From NCBI GenBank assembly GCA_964587655.1, contig CAZPMT010000177.1, positions 1 through 9,037 of the forward strand: a DNA stretch of 9,037 nucleotides, in the 5' to 3' direction. Shown here one piece after another: positions 1-7,118 of this stretch. Under the pieces are notes generated by a model. The model made no database searches. It worked only from the letters and a program-made list of their open reading frames with translations, and was not told the DNA's origin. The position numbers were made by a program, and so were the translations under genes. This DNA is from CAZPMT01 sp964587655. GTDB lineage: Bacteria > Hydrogenedentota > Hydrogenedentia > Hydrogenedentales > SLHB01. Within the stretch, counting starts at the first letter, position 1. Each line of letters begins with the position of its first letter.

Positions 1-988
1 CACCTTCGCCTTCGCCTTCACCCTCGCCTTCACCCTCGCCTTCACCCTCGCCTTCGCCCTCGCCCTCACCCTCGCCCTCGCCACCGGTTGTTGCAGCAAG
101 GCGGAACCCGAGTGCGACGCTGGGTTCGTTAGGGGCTAGCTCGTTGCGAAATGCCGACCGGCAGAACTTTCCCGGGCTGTCAAAGCTGCCGCCTCTATAG
201 ACGCGATACAGCCCGGAACTCGGCCCTATCGGGTCACTCACCGCGCTATCGGGGTAGCTTCCGAGCCAGTCTTGGCACCATTGCCACACGTTGCCGGTCA
301 TATCGTAGAGACCCCAGGCATTGGGCAGCCTCAATCCCACCACGTGGGCATACTGCTCCCCAACGCTCCACGCATTGTCATACCACCAGGCATAGGCGTC
401 GCCAACTGTGTAACTCGGGTCATCTCCCCAGTAAAACCGCGTGGTCGTTTGCGCCCTACACGCGTACTCCCACTCCGCCTCGTTTGGCAACCGGAACATG
501 CGGCCCGTATACGCGTTCAATACGGTGATGAAAGCCTGCGCATCGTTCCAGGAAACATAGACCGCGGGGGAATTCGGATCGTTCAAGACATAGTCTTGTC
601 CCGACCACGGGGTGCTTCCCATTACTGCCTGCCACTGGGCCTTGTTTAGCGCGTACTTGCCAAGCCAGAACCCATGCGTCAAGGTTACTTGATGTTGCGG
701 GCCTTCTTCTTCCGGGTACACACGGTCTTGCTCATTATCCGGCGAACCCATCATGAAAGTCCCCGCCGGAATCCACACCATCTCAAGTGGAACATCCTCT
801 GGCAACATAACGGTCTCGCCTGTTCCTTCAGTTGTAGTGACAGCGGGAGGCGCCTTCGACGTTTGTGCTTCCGTCCCAGCGTTTAGAACGGAAGAAGCAG
901 TTTGAGCCTGAGCTGTTCCCTCATGAAAAGCAACGACGACCAACAAGACGCTCAGGACCACCGCACAAACGCTCTTCTTTACAGGCAT
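1..988 (-). CDS. Secreted SUMF1/FGE-sulfatase-fold protein with C-terminal Glu-Gly repeat (partial, runs off left edge)
   Basis: The reading frame is open from an ATG at 988 to the window edge, giving 329 codons with the 3' end missing. An AGGAGG at 997-1002, 8 nt upstream, fixes the start. Residues 1-28 look like a Sec signal peptide (KK, then a hydrophobic stretch, then AQA), so the product is probably exported. Residues 29-60 are a Thr/Ala/Ser-rich linker. Residues about 66-298 form a formylglycine-generating-enzyme (SUMF1) fold: MVWIPAGTFMMGS (70-82), RLPNEAEWEYACRA (166-179), GLYDMTGNVWQWCQD (226-240), RGGSF (265-269) and GFRLA (294-298). True FGE binds copper through two cysteines five residues apart after GGS. 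Here the first position is Ser271 and only Cys276 remains, so FGE activity on sulfatases is unlikely. The role is unknown; many bacterial SUMF1-fold proteins are binding or structural modules. From residue 303 the chain is pure Gly-Glu alternation. The fold call is sure, the function is not. Confidence 0.9.
   Translation of the reverse strand, partial: MPVKKSVCAVVLSVLLVVVAFHEGTAQAQTASSVLNAGTEAQTSKAPPAVTTTEGTGETVMLPEDVPLEMVWIPAGTFMMGSPDNEQDRVYPEEEGPQHQVTLTHGFWLGKYALNKAQWQAVMGSTPWSGQDYVLNDPNSPAVYVSWNDAQAFITVLNAYTGRMFRLPNEAEWEYACRAQTTTRFYWGDDPSYTVGDAYAWWYDNAWSVGEQYAHVVGLRLPNAWGLYDMTGNVWQWCQDWLGSYPDSAVSDPIGPSSGLYRVYRGGSFDSPGKFCRSAFRNELAPNEPSVALGFRLAATTGGEGEGEGEGEGEGEGEGEGEGEGEGEG
2..82 (-). repeat. 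Glu-Gly dipeptide-coding hexanucleotide repeat (at least 13 units, continues beyond the edge)
   Basis: On the minus strand every second codon is GGC or GGT (Gly) and the others are GAG or GAA (Glu). This gives one Gly followed by 13 Glu-Gly pairs up to the window edge. The unit is a degenerate 6-mer (GAR GGY), so the tract is close to a coding microsatellite, and slippage by 6 bp would keep the frame. It follows directly on the SUMF1 fold of the gene it lies in. An acidic flexible linker or surface spacer is the simplest reading. What follows the repeat lies outside the window. Confidence 0.9.
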
Positions 989-1308
989 CGCACGCCCCTC
1001 CTGTTGAAGTGCCCTTAATCCCTTGCCCGTTTCCCGTTAACACTATACGCCTACTAATTCACGGTGCCCAATGGCTCAGTCTGAGGCCCCTGAGCTGCTT
1101 CTCTCGCGTATTTCTGCACGTGCAATCCATTCTCAACTGTGAGCCTAATCGTGAGCTTCGACGAATATGGGACCAAATGACCGAAAGATGCGTCCGTGCG
1201 GCCCAACGTTTTTCTTTCCTTTTGCGAAAGAATGGTCACCGCTGAACCCCGAATCATAAGACCCTACTGATACCGCCACCGACGAAGCACGAATACTGTA
1301 ATCGTCGC
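989..1308. other. Intergenic region between the SUMF1-fold gene and the 201-residue gene
   Basis: These 320 bases carry no gene I can support. A 67-codon minus frame (1054-1257) and a plus frame starting at 865 have no recognisable protein features. The part next to 988 holds the Shine-Dalgarno sequence and a weak promoter candidate for the SUMF1-fold gene. Near the other end there are two inverted repeats. One is CGACGA/TCGTCG (1280-1285 with 1302-1307), just after the stop of the 201-residue gene. The other is TTCTTTC/GAAAGAA (1212-1218 with 1226-1232). Neither has a following T-run, so I do not call a terminator. Confidence 0.6.
1042..1071 (-). promoter_or_regulatory. Weak sigma70-like promoter candidate for the SUMF1-fold gene
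   Basis: On the minus strand TTGGGC (1071-1066) is followed after 18 bp by TATAGT (1047-1042). The -10 box matches TATAAT at five of six positions, but the -35 box at only three. Transcription would begin near 1035 and leave a leader of about 47 nt before the ATG at 988. The position is sensible, but a match this weak could be chance. Confidence 0.33.
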
Positions 1309-1914
1309 TTACTGCAGGCTTGGGCCTTTTTCAGTGGCCTGTCGCCGGAAATCTTCAATGACCTCGGCATCTGTCATTTCGCCACGCTTCCATGCCTCGA
1401 AACTGGCCCAACCACGCTCACTGAGGTTGATGTATCCAACCGGACGGCTCAGGATCGTCTTAAGGTGCCCTTCCGCCTCGCATATCAACGCCTGCAGTCG
1501 CGCCCACCATTCAGGATCCTCTGCCGTCTCCTCAGGCCGCTTGGGGGCGTGAACATAATCATTGAGTTGGCCATAGAGAGGGCCAAGTTTGTCGAGGTCC
1601 GGAATTGCAATGCGTTCTGGCCGCCCGCCAGCCTCGCAGAGAAGATTCATGTAATCCAGCTTCCTTAAGAAGTCTTGGTCCTCTTCCAGAATCGTCTTCT
1701 TGAGGTCCTTTGCTCTGTAGAGCTTTTCCATAGTTTTGGGAAGACCATTCCGTTTCATAAGGACCAGGTACTCGAACAACGTCCTCTCAATGCAGCAACG
1801 CAGTTCAAGAGCCGCGTATATGAACCGGCAGACTTCGCCGTCAATGGAATAGCCTTGACGAAGCTGGAAGGCTCGCGTCAGGTAATCAACCGCCGTTATT
1901 CCGTACTTTCGCAC
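1309..1914 (-). CDS. Hypothetical soluble helical protein, 201 aa
   Basis: I do not recognise a named family. The start is a GTG at 1914, because an in-frame TAG lies just upstream (1929-1927) and GGGAGAG (1927-1921) sits 6 nt before the GTG. There is no signal peptide or membrane segment, so the product should be cytoplasmic. It is rich in charged residues and predicted helix. Residues about 27-55 (AALELRCCIERTLFEYLVL and onward) and 65-95 look amphipathic. Short stretches worth using as search keys are LYGQLNDYVHAPKR (about 113-126), EDPEWWARLQ (about 132-141) and a C-terminal MTDAEVIEDFRRQA. The Arg-rich helix followed by an N-x-x-x-H stretch is faintly HEPN-like, but the standard R-x4-6-H motif is not clear, so this is only a suggestion. 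It stands alone, about 240 bp from the GH38 gene, with its own promoter candidate. Coding status is likely; function is unknown. Confidence 0.78.
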   Translation of the reverse strand: MRKYGITAVDYLTRAFQLRQGYSIDGEVCRFIYAALELRCCIERTLFEYLVLMKRNGLPKTMEKLYRAKDLKKTILEEDQDFLRKLDYMNLLCEAGGRPERIAIPDLDKLGPLYGQLNDYVHAPKRPEETAEDPEWWARLQALICEAEGHLKTILSRPVGYINLSERGWASFEAWKRGEMTDAEVIEDFRRQATEKGPSLQ

Positions 1915-2043
1915 TCGATTCTCTCCCTACTGAATTGAATAATTGATGATTGGGGAACATCTGTCTGTGGTCTTTCCTACCGTTAATAGCACAAAATTCC
2001 TGGATGTGGGGTGGCGGAAATGCCCCGCACATCGTCCGTTTTC

Positions 2044-2072
2044 AATATATCGGCAATAGACGCAATTGTCAA
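2044..2072 (-). promoter_or_regulatory. Strong sigma70-type promoter candidate for the 201-residue gene
   Basis: The minus strand reads TTGACA at 2072-2067, a perfect -35 box. An optimal 17-bp spacer follows (2066-2050), then TATATT at 2049-2044, which is five of six to the -10 consensus. The predicted start of transcription is near 2037, giving a leader of roughly 120 nt before the GTG at 1914. It is the only strong promoter match I see in this intergenic gap, and it points at the 201-residue gene. Confidence 0.65.
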
Positions 2073-2076
2073 TTGC
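2062..2076. promoter_or_regulatory. Palindromic operator candidate over the -35 box
   Basis: GCAATTG and CAATTGC form a perfect 7-bp inverted repeat around a single central base, and the TTGACA -35 box on the minus strand lies inside it. A dimeric repressor bound here would block RNA polymerase at the promoter of the 201-residue gene. No regulator gene is present in the window, and part of the symmetry may come from AT-rich base composition. The geometry is seen directly; the function is inferred. Confidence 0.4.
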
Positions 2077-2081
2077 ATTAT

Positions 2082-2099
2082 GAATAACTCGAATAACTC
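2082..2099. repeat. Tandem 9-bp repeat just upstream of the -35 box
   Basis: GAATAACTC occurs twice head to tail with no spacer (2082-2090 and 2091-2099). Reading toward the 201-residue gene, it lies about 10 bp upstream of the -35 box, where an activator would bind. The 9-bp period is a little short of one helical turn. It could equally be a chance duplication. Confidence 0.5.
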
Positions 2100-2156
2100 G
2101 TTCTGCGCAGTACATAAACAGAGCGAGGGATCGGGGAGTTCGATGCGTGCGGGGCG

Positions 2157-5100
2157 TTATCTTGTCTTCTCTGTCCGATTCTTCTCTTCGTACATGCGGA
2201 ACCATTTCGAGGACCACATGCGCCGTTCGGGCGGACGTTGATCGCAGCGCTTGAGTTTGATCCGTCCGTTGCTCATTAGCTTGGCGACGGCCCAATAGGA
2301 ATCGTCCGGGGCAATTGGATGATCGGCGGGCCGTTTGAGTTCATACTTGAGCGACATGCTCTCTCCGGGCGCAATGCTCACCCCGTGAGTGCGTGGTGAG
2401 AACTCGCAGAGTGAGTGCGGTCCGATCAGCGATTCCGGCCACGTCTCGATTGGGGTTACGAGCGACACTTCCGCTTCCACGGTTTCCTGCGTCGGATTCT
2501 TCAGCGTCACGATGACGGCGTCACTCTGGTTCTCGGCATTCATCTCGAGGTCGAATGCGCCGCCGATCTCGAATACGTCTTGAAACACCTGGCCGTCGTG
2601 TTCATGGCGGAGCTTCACCTGTCCCGGTGCGGTCCCGTCGGGCCGGCGCACTCGCACTTCCGTGGTCTTGTGGCCGAGCGGGGGAAGATTGAATGATACA
2701 GCGGACGGATCCGCCGTCCATCCCTGGGGCACGATGATCCGCGCCGTGCCGCCGGCGTCGGCGTCCGTGTAGTCATTGACGGCATTCACCTTGAGGCGTA
2801 GCGTGCGCCCGCCGTCTTCCTCCTTCAACTCGCGGCTAATCGAACACACCACGGTCCCGTATCCCATCGGCATCGATTCGGCGTCGTGTTCCCATGACCG
2901 CACCCAAACCGGCTGCACGGGTTCCGCTTCGGCGCCAAGCACGCCGCCGCCCATCTTCCGGGCGAGCTTGCCGGGCCTGAAGCCGATGGTCTCAATCGAG
3001 AACGGCGGGATGCGAAGATCGAGTTCGCCTTTCGTGAGGGGAAGGTCATCCTGTTTTTCCTCGAGCAGATTGGCGGACCATGCGCTCTGCATGCCCGAGG
3101 CGAATCGGATGCGCGCGTCCGCCGTTGCGCCTTCGGTGTCGTATAGGCGGAGCATGATGCCGCGGGCCGGGTCGGCTTCTTCGAGCTTCTGGAACGCGGC
3201 GATCGGGTTTCCGAACGGTTTCATCGCGGTGAGAATCACGTTCTTCGGCTCGACGGTTAGAAACGCCATTTCGGACGGCAGGCTGGGTTTCGACGCCGGC
3301 TTGCCCTGACGCGCGATCAGCGGATGGTTGAACTCGTGTCCCGCGCGCGGGGTATCGGCCTCGCGCCACGATCCGGCGTGAGGATAGAGGGCGTAAGTGT
3401 AGACGTGGTTCTTGTTTTCCGGGATGAGATAGCCTTCGGGAAAGTTGTTCGTCCCGCCGTACCACCGGCACGTGTGGCCGAGGATCATGCAAAGCACGCC
3501 GCCTTTCTCGACGCTGTTCGCGTACGTTCCGCGATTCAGCAGGGCAACGCCGTAGTCATCCACGACGTGCTTCTCGCCCGTCACGTCGACTTCCGCCGGG
3601 AGCTTTATTGTGGCCGTGTCCGGGAAACCGGCGAGCATCTTGTCGCAGGCTTCGGCGAGCTTCTCGTTCGAGACCGCCTCGACGATCAACACCGGCATCG
3701 CCGGCCAGGACGTGTCTTTGAGCGCGGCGTCCTTGACGAATAGAAACGCGTACCCGGTCTTCTTGAGGCGTTGCGCGAAGGCCTTGCGCACACCAGGCGT
3801 CTGCGCGGCAAGGAGCTTCCCCGTGTATGCGTTCTTGCCGTGGGACCCGAGCGAGATGCGGAACCGGGTGTACAGGAGGTCGTCGTCCATGTGCTCGAGA
3901 TAGCTGCCCCAGTGCGGGCCGTCCTTGTCGCACCACGGCGTGCACGTGACGCCTTTCCGGACCAGCACGCGCTGGACTTCTTCCGCGACGTGGACGTCCG
4001 CCTTGTCCTCGGGCGTGATGAGGCCCACCATGCTGAGCGTGTACGCGTTGCGTCCCATGCGGAGTTCGGCGCAGCTCCCGTATTCCATCCACTTGTTCGC
4101 GGCGTACACGGCGCAGTCGCTGAACATCACCATCTGGTGCGTGCGGAAGTCGAGATAATTCTTGCTGTCGTTCCGAGCCACGACGCCGAAGCGTTCGTCG
4201 AACACGGGCGTCAGCCCCTTCAGATTCGTCGGGAACGTCACACAGAACAGGTAATCTTCGCGCTGGACATCGAGCAGGATCGTGCGGAACTCGATCCGCT
4301 TGACGCCTTTGAACAGTGTGATCTCCTGGACGGCGTCGCACAACTCGCCCATGGCGCAGCGGACGCGCAGCGTGCTGCTGATTGGACCATTCTCGACCTC
4401 GGCGGATGCCGGGTATTCGCCCGAGAACAACTTGAGGCCCGTGGTGTAGAACTCGTGCTGGGTCTCGTTGCGATACGCGACTTCCTCGAGGATGGCCAAC
4501 TCGTTCCCGACGTGCCCACGCGACGCATCCAGCACGTTTCGCTTCGCCTGCTTGTCGTAGAGGCGTACGATGCCGCCACCGCGTGCGGGATCGACTTCGA
4601 CGACGTAGAACTCGTTCTCGATGGCCGCCGCCGCGTGCGCCGAACGTCCCGGGATCTTGCCGGCTTTGGGGACAATCTGATATGCGCGGTAGCCGAGCGA
4701 CGGCATGCGCGACGCGACGAACCGCACTTCCGCCGAGCGGATCTTTCCGTTCTTGTCGCGGTGAACACTGGCCGCTTCGAATGGGATGTTCTTGCCCTTG
4801 GGATCGCGAATGACGAAACCCTCCGCGCCAACGTTCTTGACTTCGGCGTGCACAACGTCGGTGCGCTCCCATGCGAGCGAGTTGAACACGACACAGGATT
4901 GAGCGGTTTCGCCCGCGTCGACGGCGCGTTGGATGTACTCGAGGGATCGGTTGAGCACGTCCGTCCCGAGTTCGAGGACTTCCCGGTACGAGTTCATCAG
5001 GTCCACAAACGAGATCTCGTTGTGCGTGCCCGTGATCGAGTCGTGGTGTTGTCCGCAGAGGATCTGCCTCCACGCCTTGTCCAGTGTCTTCTCAGGATAG

Positions 5101-6842
5101 GTGGCGCCGAGCAGGGCGGCAATCGTGGCGAACTTCTCGGCGTCGAGCAGGAGGTTCTCGCCGAGGCGGTTCGCTATCTTGAGATCGACGCGGGATACGG
5201 CGGTTGCGGCGTGATAGAGCGACATGTCGCGCGACGTGATCGGAAGATGCGCGCCCTTCTCTGCGCACTCGCGGTGGATGGTCGACATGAGATCGTAGTA
5301 CGTTCCCTGCTTGTACGTGGGCATGAGAGTGTGATGCCACGCGGTGGGCGGCGTTTGATCGATATCGTCGAGCCGCACCGAGAGGCCCATCTCGTGTATG
5401 GCGTCTTCCGTAGCGCGTCCGCGCTCGTGCGGCAAGGTCGAACCATCGAGCGAGAGGTGGTTGAAGAACGGTGGGAAGTTGAAGATGTGCTTGCCCCACG
5501 TCACGCCGATGCAGCCGCTTTTCCTGGCGATCTGCGAGAGTTGGTTCGGGTGTCCGAATACGTCGCCCGGGCCGTAGGCGTGGCAGATGTTGCCGAAAAC
5601 GCGGCCATGAATGAGCTGGCCGTAGAGGAAGTTCCGGACGAGCCCCTCATCGCCGCAGTTCTGTTCGTTAGGCTGGTTGTACATGACGTCTGGCTCGGAC
5701 CGCTTTTCGCGGAATATGCGGAGGAGTGTTTCGCGGTCCTCGGGGTAGACGTCGAAATACGGCTTCAGGTAATCGACTTCGGAAATGATCGAGCGGAACA
5801 GCGGGTCGGTGCGGTGCAGCCTGCAATACTGACGGACGATGTCGAAGGCGCCCATGGCGTAGACGCGCTGCTCCTCGTGGTACGTCGTGTCGAAGTGAAA
5901 ACTGGACAGCACGAAATTCGTGCCATCGTACTTTGGAGCGAGGGCGGCCTGATACTCGATCGGCGCTTCGATATTCTCGCCGTAGATGCGCGCGCGGTAT
6001 ATGGCGCGGACGGTGTTGCCGGCCATCCCGCGCGGCGTCTTGAGGGAAAGACGGATCGGCGTGACCTTATGGGGTTCGCAGGTGATATCGAGCGAATCCT
6101 CGGCGCCCAAAGTATCGGACACGACGGATACGCGGACGGTATTGGCGACGTTTGAGGTGTTCAGCACTGCCGCCTCGATCACTTGGCGCGGATTGTCCGG
6201 GGTCCCGCGGAAGTGAGCGAGGGGCGTCACGCGGCCGAGGGCGATGGGGATGCCGGGCTTGCCGATCATTGGCGATATCTTGACCTCGCGAATGCGGAAA
6301 TCAATCCCGTCGCAGATGAAGCCGGGACGGAACTTGAACAGAAGCAGGTTCTCGCCTTTCTTCAGGCGAATAGAGAGCGTGGGCATGTTGATGCGAACGC
6401 CCTTCGCGAGGCCATAGGGCATGTTGCAGGCAAGTTCGCCATTCACCCAAAGCTTCATGCCGGAATGATACGCATCGAGCAATGCCGGTCCGTCGGTATC
6501 GGCCTCAATCGTCGCCGCGGCGTAGATCACACAGTTGCGTTGGACGGTCTCGTAAATGATCTCGCCGGCGATCCGGTTTCCGTCCAGGTGCTCGTGCGGG
6601 TAAGTGCGCCACGCGAGCCGCTTCGGACCGAGGCCGATGTTGGCGTGAGACTGGCCTTCGATAGGACGGATCTTCGCCTCACCGCCGTCCTGCGAAAGAT
6701 AGTCGATGTCGAGAATCCGCTCGCGCTCATACATGTACTCGCGCTCGAAGTGTTCGCTGGTCTTCACCACGAACGGCCCGAGCACGAGCCAGTTCTGCAG
6801 ATACTTTCCTCTCGCGAGGTCAGAGAGCCTGTTGGAGGTCAT
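2157..6842 (-). CDS. Large GH38 alpha-mannosidase-like glycoside hydrolase with extra beta-rich domains, 1561 aa
   Basis: GH38 enzymes are zinc-dependent retaining alpha-mannosidases. Numbered from the ATG at 6842, the key motifs are present. HFD (His316, Asp318) matches the HxD zinc pair. GPGDVFGH places Asp427 as zinc ligand and nucleophile. QHHDSITGT (598-606) supplies the last zinc ligand, His600. Catalysis is therefore plausible, although the aromatic residue after HxD is Tyr instead of the usual Trp. ALYPHAGSWREAD (about 1151-1163) and EFNHPL fit the GH38 C-terminal beta domain. The chain exceeds a usual GH38 (about 850-1050 residues) by some 500. Before the catalytic domain lie about 300 residues, including a jelly-roll-like module (15-190). 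After it come a NEW3-like beta domain (about 1345-1425) and another beta-rich stretch. Residues about 1025-1085 look like an alpha/beta insertion. There is no signal peptide or membrane segment, so it probably acts in the cytoplasm on imported alpha-mannosides. The substrate is not readable from sequence. No transporter or sugar regulator adjoins it. Confidence 0.93.
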   Translation of the reverse strand: MTSNRLSDLARGKYLQNWLVLGPFVVKTSEHFEREYMYERERILDIDYLSQDGGEAKIRPIEGQSHANIGLGPKRLAWRTYPHEHLDGNRIAGEIIYETVQRNCVIYAAATIEADTDGPALLDAYHSGMKLWVNGELACNMPYGLAKGVRINMPTLSIRLKKGENLLLFKFRPGFICDGIDFRIREVKISPMIGKPGIPIALGRVTPLAHFRGTPDNPRQVIEAAVLNTSNVANTVRVSVVSDTLGAEDSLDITCEPHKVTPIRLSLKTPRGMAGNTVRAIYRARIYGENIEAPIEYQAALAPKYDGTNFVLSSFHFDTTYHEEQRVYAMGAFDIVRQYCRLHRTDPLFRSIISEVDYLKPYFDVYPEDRETLLRIFREKRSEPDVMYNQPNEQNCGDEGLVRNFLYGQLIHGRVFGNICHAYGPGDVFGHPNQLSQIARKSGCIGVTWGKHIFNFPPFFNHLSLDGSTLPHERGRATEDAIHEMGLSVRLDDIDQTPPTAWHHTLMPTYKQGTYYDLMSTIHRECAEKGAHLPITSRDMSLYHAATAVSRVDLKIANRLGENLLLDAEKFATIAALLGATYPEKTLDKAWRQILCGQHHDSITGTHNEISFVDLMNSYREVLELGTDVLNRSLEYIQRAVDAGETAQSCVVFNSLAWERTDVVHAEVKNVGAEGFVIRDPKGKNIPFEAASVHRDKNGKIRSAEVRFVASRMPSLGYRAYQIVPKAGKIPGRSAHAAAAIENEFYVVEVDPARGGGIVRLYDKQAKRNVLDASRGHVGNELAILEEVAYRNETQHEFYTTGLKLFSGEYPASAEVENGPISSTLRVRCAMGELCDAVQEITLFKGVKRIEFRTILLDVQREDYLFCVTFPTNLKGLTPVFDERFGVVARNDSKNYLDFRTHQMVMFSDCAVYAANKWMEYGSCAELRMGRNAYTLSMVGLITPEDKADVHVAEEVQRVLVRKGVTCTPWCDKDGPHWGSYLEHMDDDLLYTRFRISLGSHGKNAYTGKLLAAQTPGVRKAFAQRLKKTGYAFLFVKDAALKDTSWPAMPVLIVEAVSNEKLAEACDKMLAGFPDTATIKLPAEVDVTGEKHVVDDYGVALLNRGTYANSVEKGGVLCMILGHTCRWYGGTNNFPEGYLIPENKNHVYTYALYPHAGSWREADTPRAGHEFNHPLIARQGKPASKPSLPSEMAFLTVEPKNVILTAMKPFGNPIAAFQKLEEADPARGIMLRLYDTEGATADARIRFASGMQSAWSANLLEEKQDDLPLTKGELDLRIPPFSIETIGFRPGKLARKMGGGVLGAEAEPVQPVWVRSWEHDAESMPMGYGTVVCSISRELKEEDGGRTLRLKVNAVNDYTDADAGGTARIIVPQGWTADPSAVSFNLPPLGHKTTEVRVRRPDGTAPGQVKLRHEHDGQVFQDVFEIGGAFDLEMNAENQSDAVIVTLKNPTQETVEAEVSLVTPIETWPESLIGPHSLCEFSPRTHGVSIAPGESMSLKYELKRPADHPIAPDDSYWAVAKLMSNGRIKLKRCDQRPPERRMWSSKWFRMYEEKNRTEKTR

Positions 6843-6850
6843 GCACTTCA

Positions 6851-6855
6851 CTCCT
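6851..6855 (-). promoter_or_regulatory. Ribosome binding site that fixes the GH38 start at 6842
   Basis: AGGAG at 6855-6851 lies 8 nt before ATG 6842-6840. An in-frame GTG at 6851-6849 would give three more residues, but its first base is the last base of this AGGAG, so the site cannot serve it. The ATG start is therefore preferred. Confidence 0.85.
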
Positions 6856-7089
6856 GTGTGTAGTCTCCGCTGGAAACAGCCTTGGCCGGAAAGCGTAACC
6901 CCAGAGGGATAGTCATCTCAAATCGCTGTCGTGCTCCGCCGTCACGCCTTCTCAGACAGACGGGGATGCGCGTGCCGAAGCCCGTATTACGAACCGAGAT
7001 GCGGAAAACGCGCAAGGCGTAAACTGAGGCCCCGCCAATCTCGAAATTCAATAGAATGACGATTCTGGCGGCCCATTACTGAATGTCGT

Positions 7090-7118
7090 CCTATATCGCT
7101 AGAATTATTGCTTGACAA
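7090..7118 (-). promoter_or_regulatory. Weak divergent promoter candidate toward the GH38 gene
   Basis: On the minus strand TTGTCA (7118-7113) is followed by 17 bp and TATAGG (7095-7090). The -35 box has one mismatch and the -10 box two. It is the back-to-back partner of the plus-strand promoter, and the two -35 boxes overlap. Transcription would leave a leader of about 240 nt before the GH38 ATG, which is long. I saw no better match nearer the gene. Confidence 0.28.

Noticed and set aside
1..90. CRISPR-like or tandem array at the left edge
   Set aside because: The 6-bp period is in frame with the SUMF1-fold gene and encodes Glu-Gly. There are no spacers.
151..649. Two plus-strand frames of 125 codons
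   Set aside because: They lie antisense to the SUMF1-fold gene, whose motifs and signal peptide are clear.
1212..1232. Inverted repeat TTCTTTC/GAAAGAA
   Set aside because: It is a perfect but AT-rich 7-bp stem with a 7-nt loop and no adjacent T-run on the relevant strand; it may be chance.
1054..1257. 67-codon minus-strand frame between the first two genes
   Set aside because: It has only a weak AGGG 4-5 nt before its ATG, no domain or signal, and composition like non-coding sequence. It could be a leader peptide but I cannot support it.
1280..1307. Inverted repeat CGACGA/TCGTCG just after the 201-residue gene as a terminator
   Set aside because: The 6-bp stem has a 16-nt loop and no T-run follows, so it does not look like an intrinsic terminator.
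2023..2154. Long-range inverted repeat (CCCCGCACATCG at 2023-2034 against CGATGCGTGCGGGG at 2141-2154)
   Set aside because: The arms pair only with a 2-nt bulge and are over 100 bp apart. There are no mobile-element genes or target duplications between them.
3556..5073. 505-codon minus-strand frame overlapping the GH38 gene
   Set aside because: It is an alternate frame of the same GC-rich coding sequence, with an Arg-rich low-quality translation and no ribosome site supporting it.
3771..6155. 794-codon open frame on the plus strand inside the GH38 gene
   Set aside because: It is antisense to a gene with intact catalytic motifs. Strong GC codon bias of the real gene removes stops from the opposite frame, and the translation shows no family motif.
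6848..7051. 67-codon minus-strand frame ending 5 bp before the GH38 ATG
   Set aside because: It has a TTG start with no ribosome site and no recognised family. The position would suit a leader peptide or a decayed gene remnant, but the evidence is too thin.
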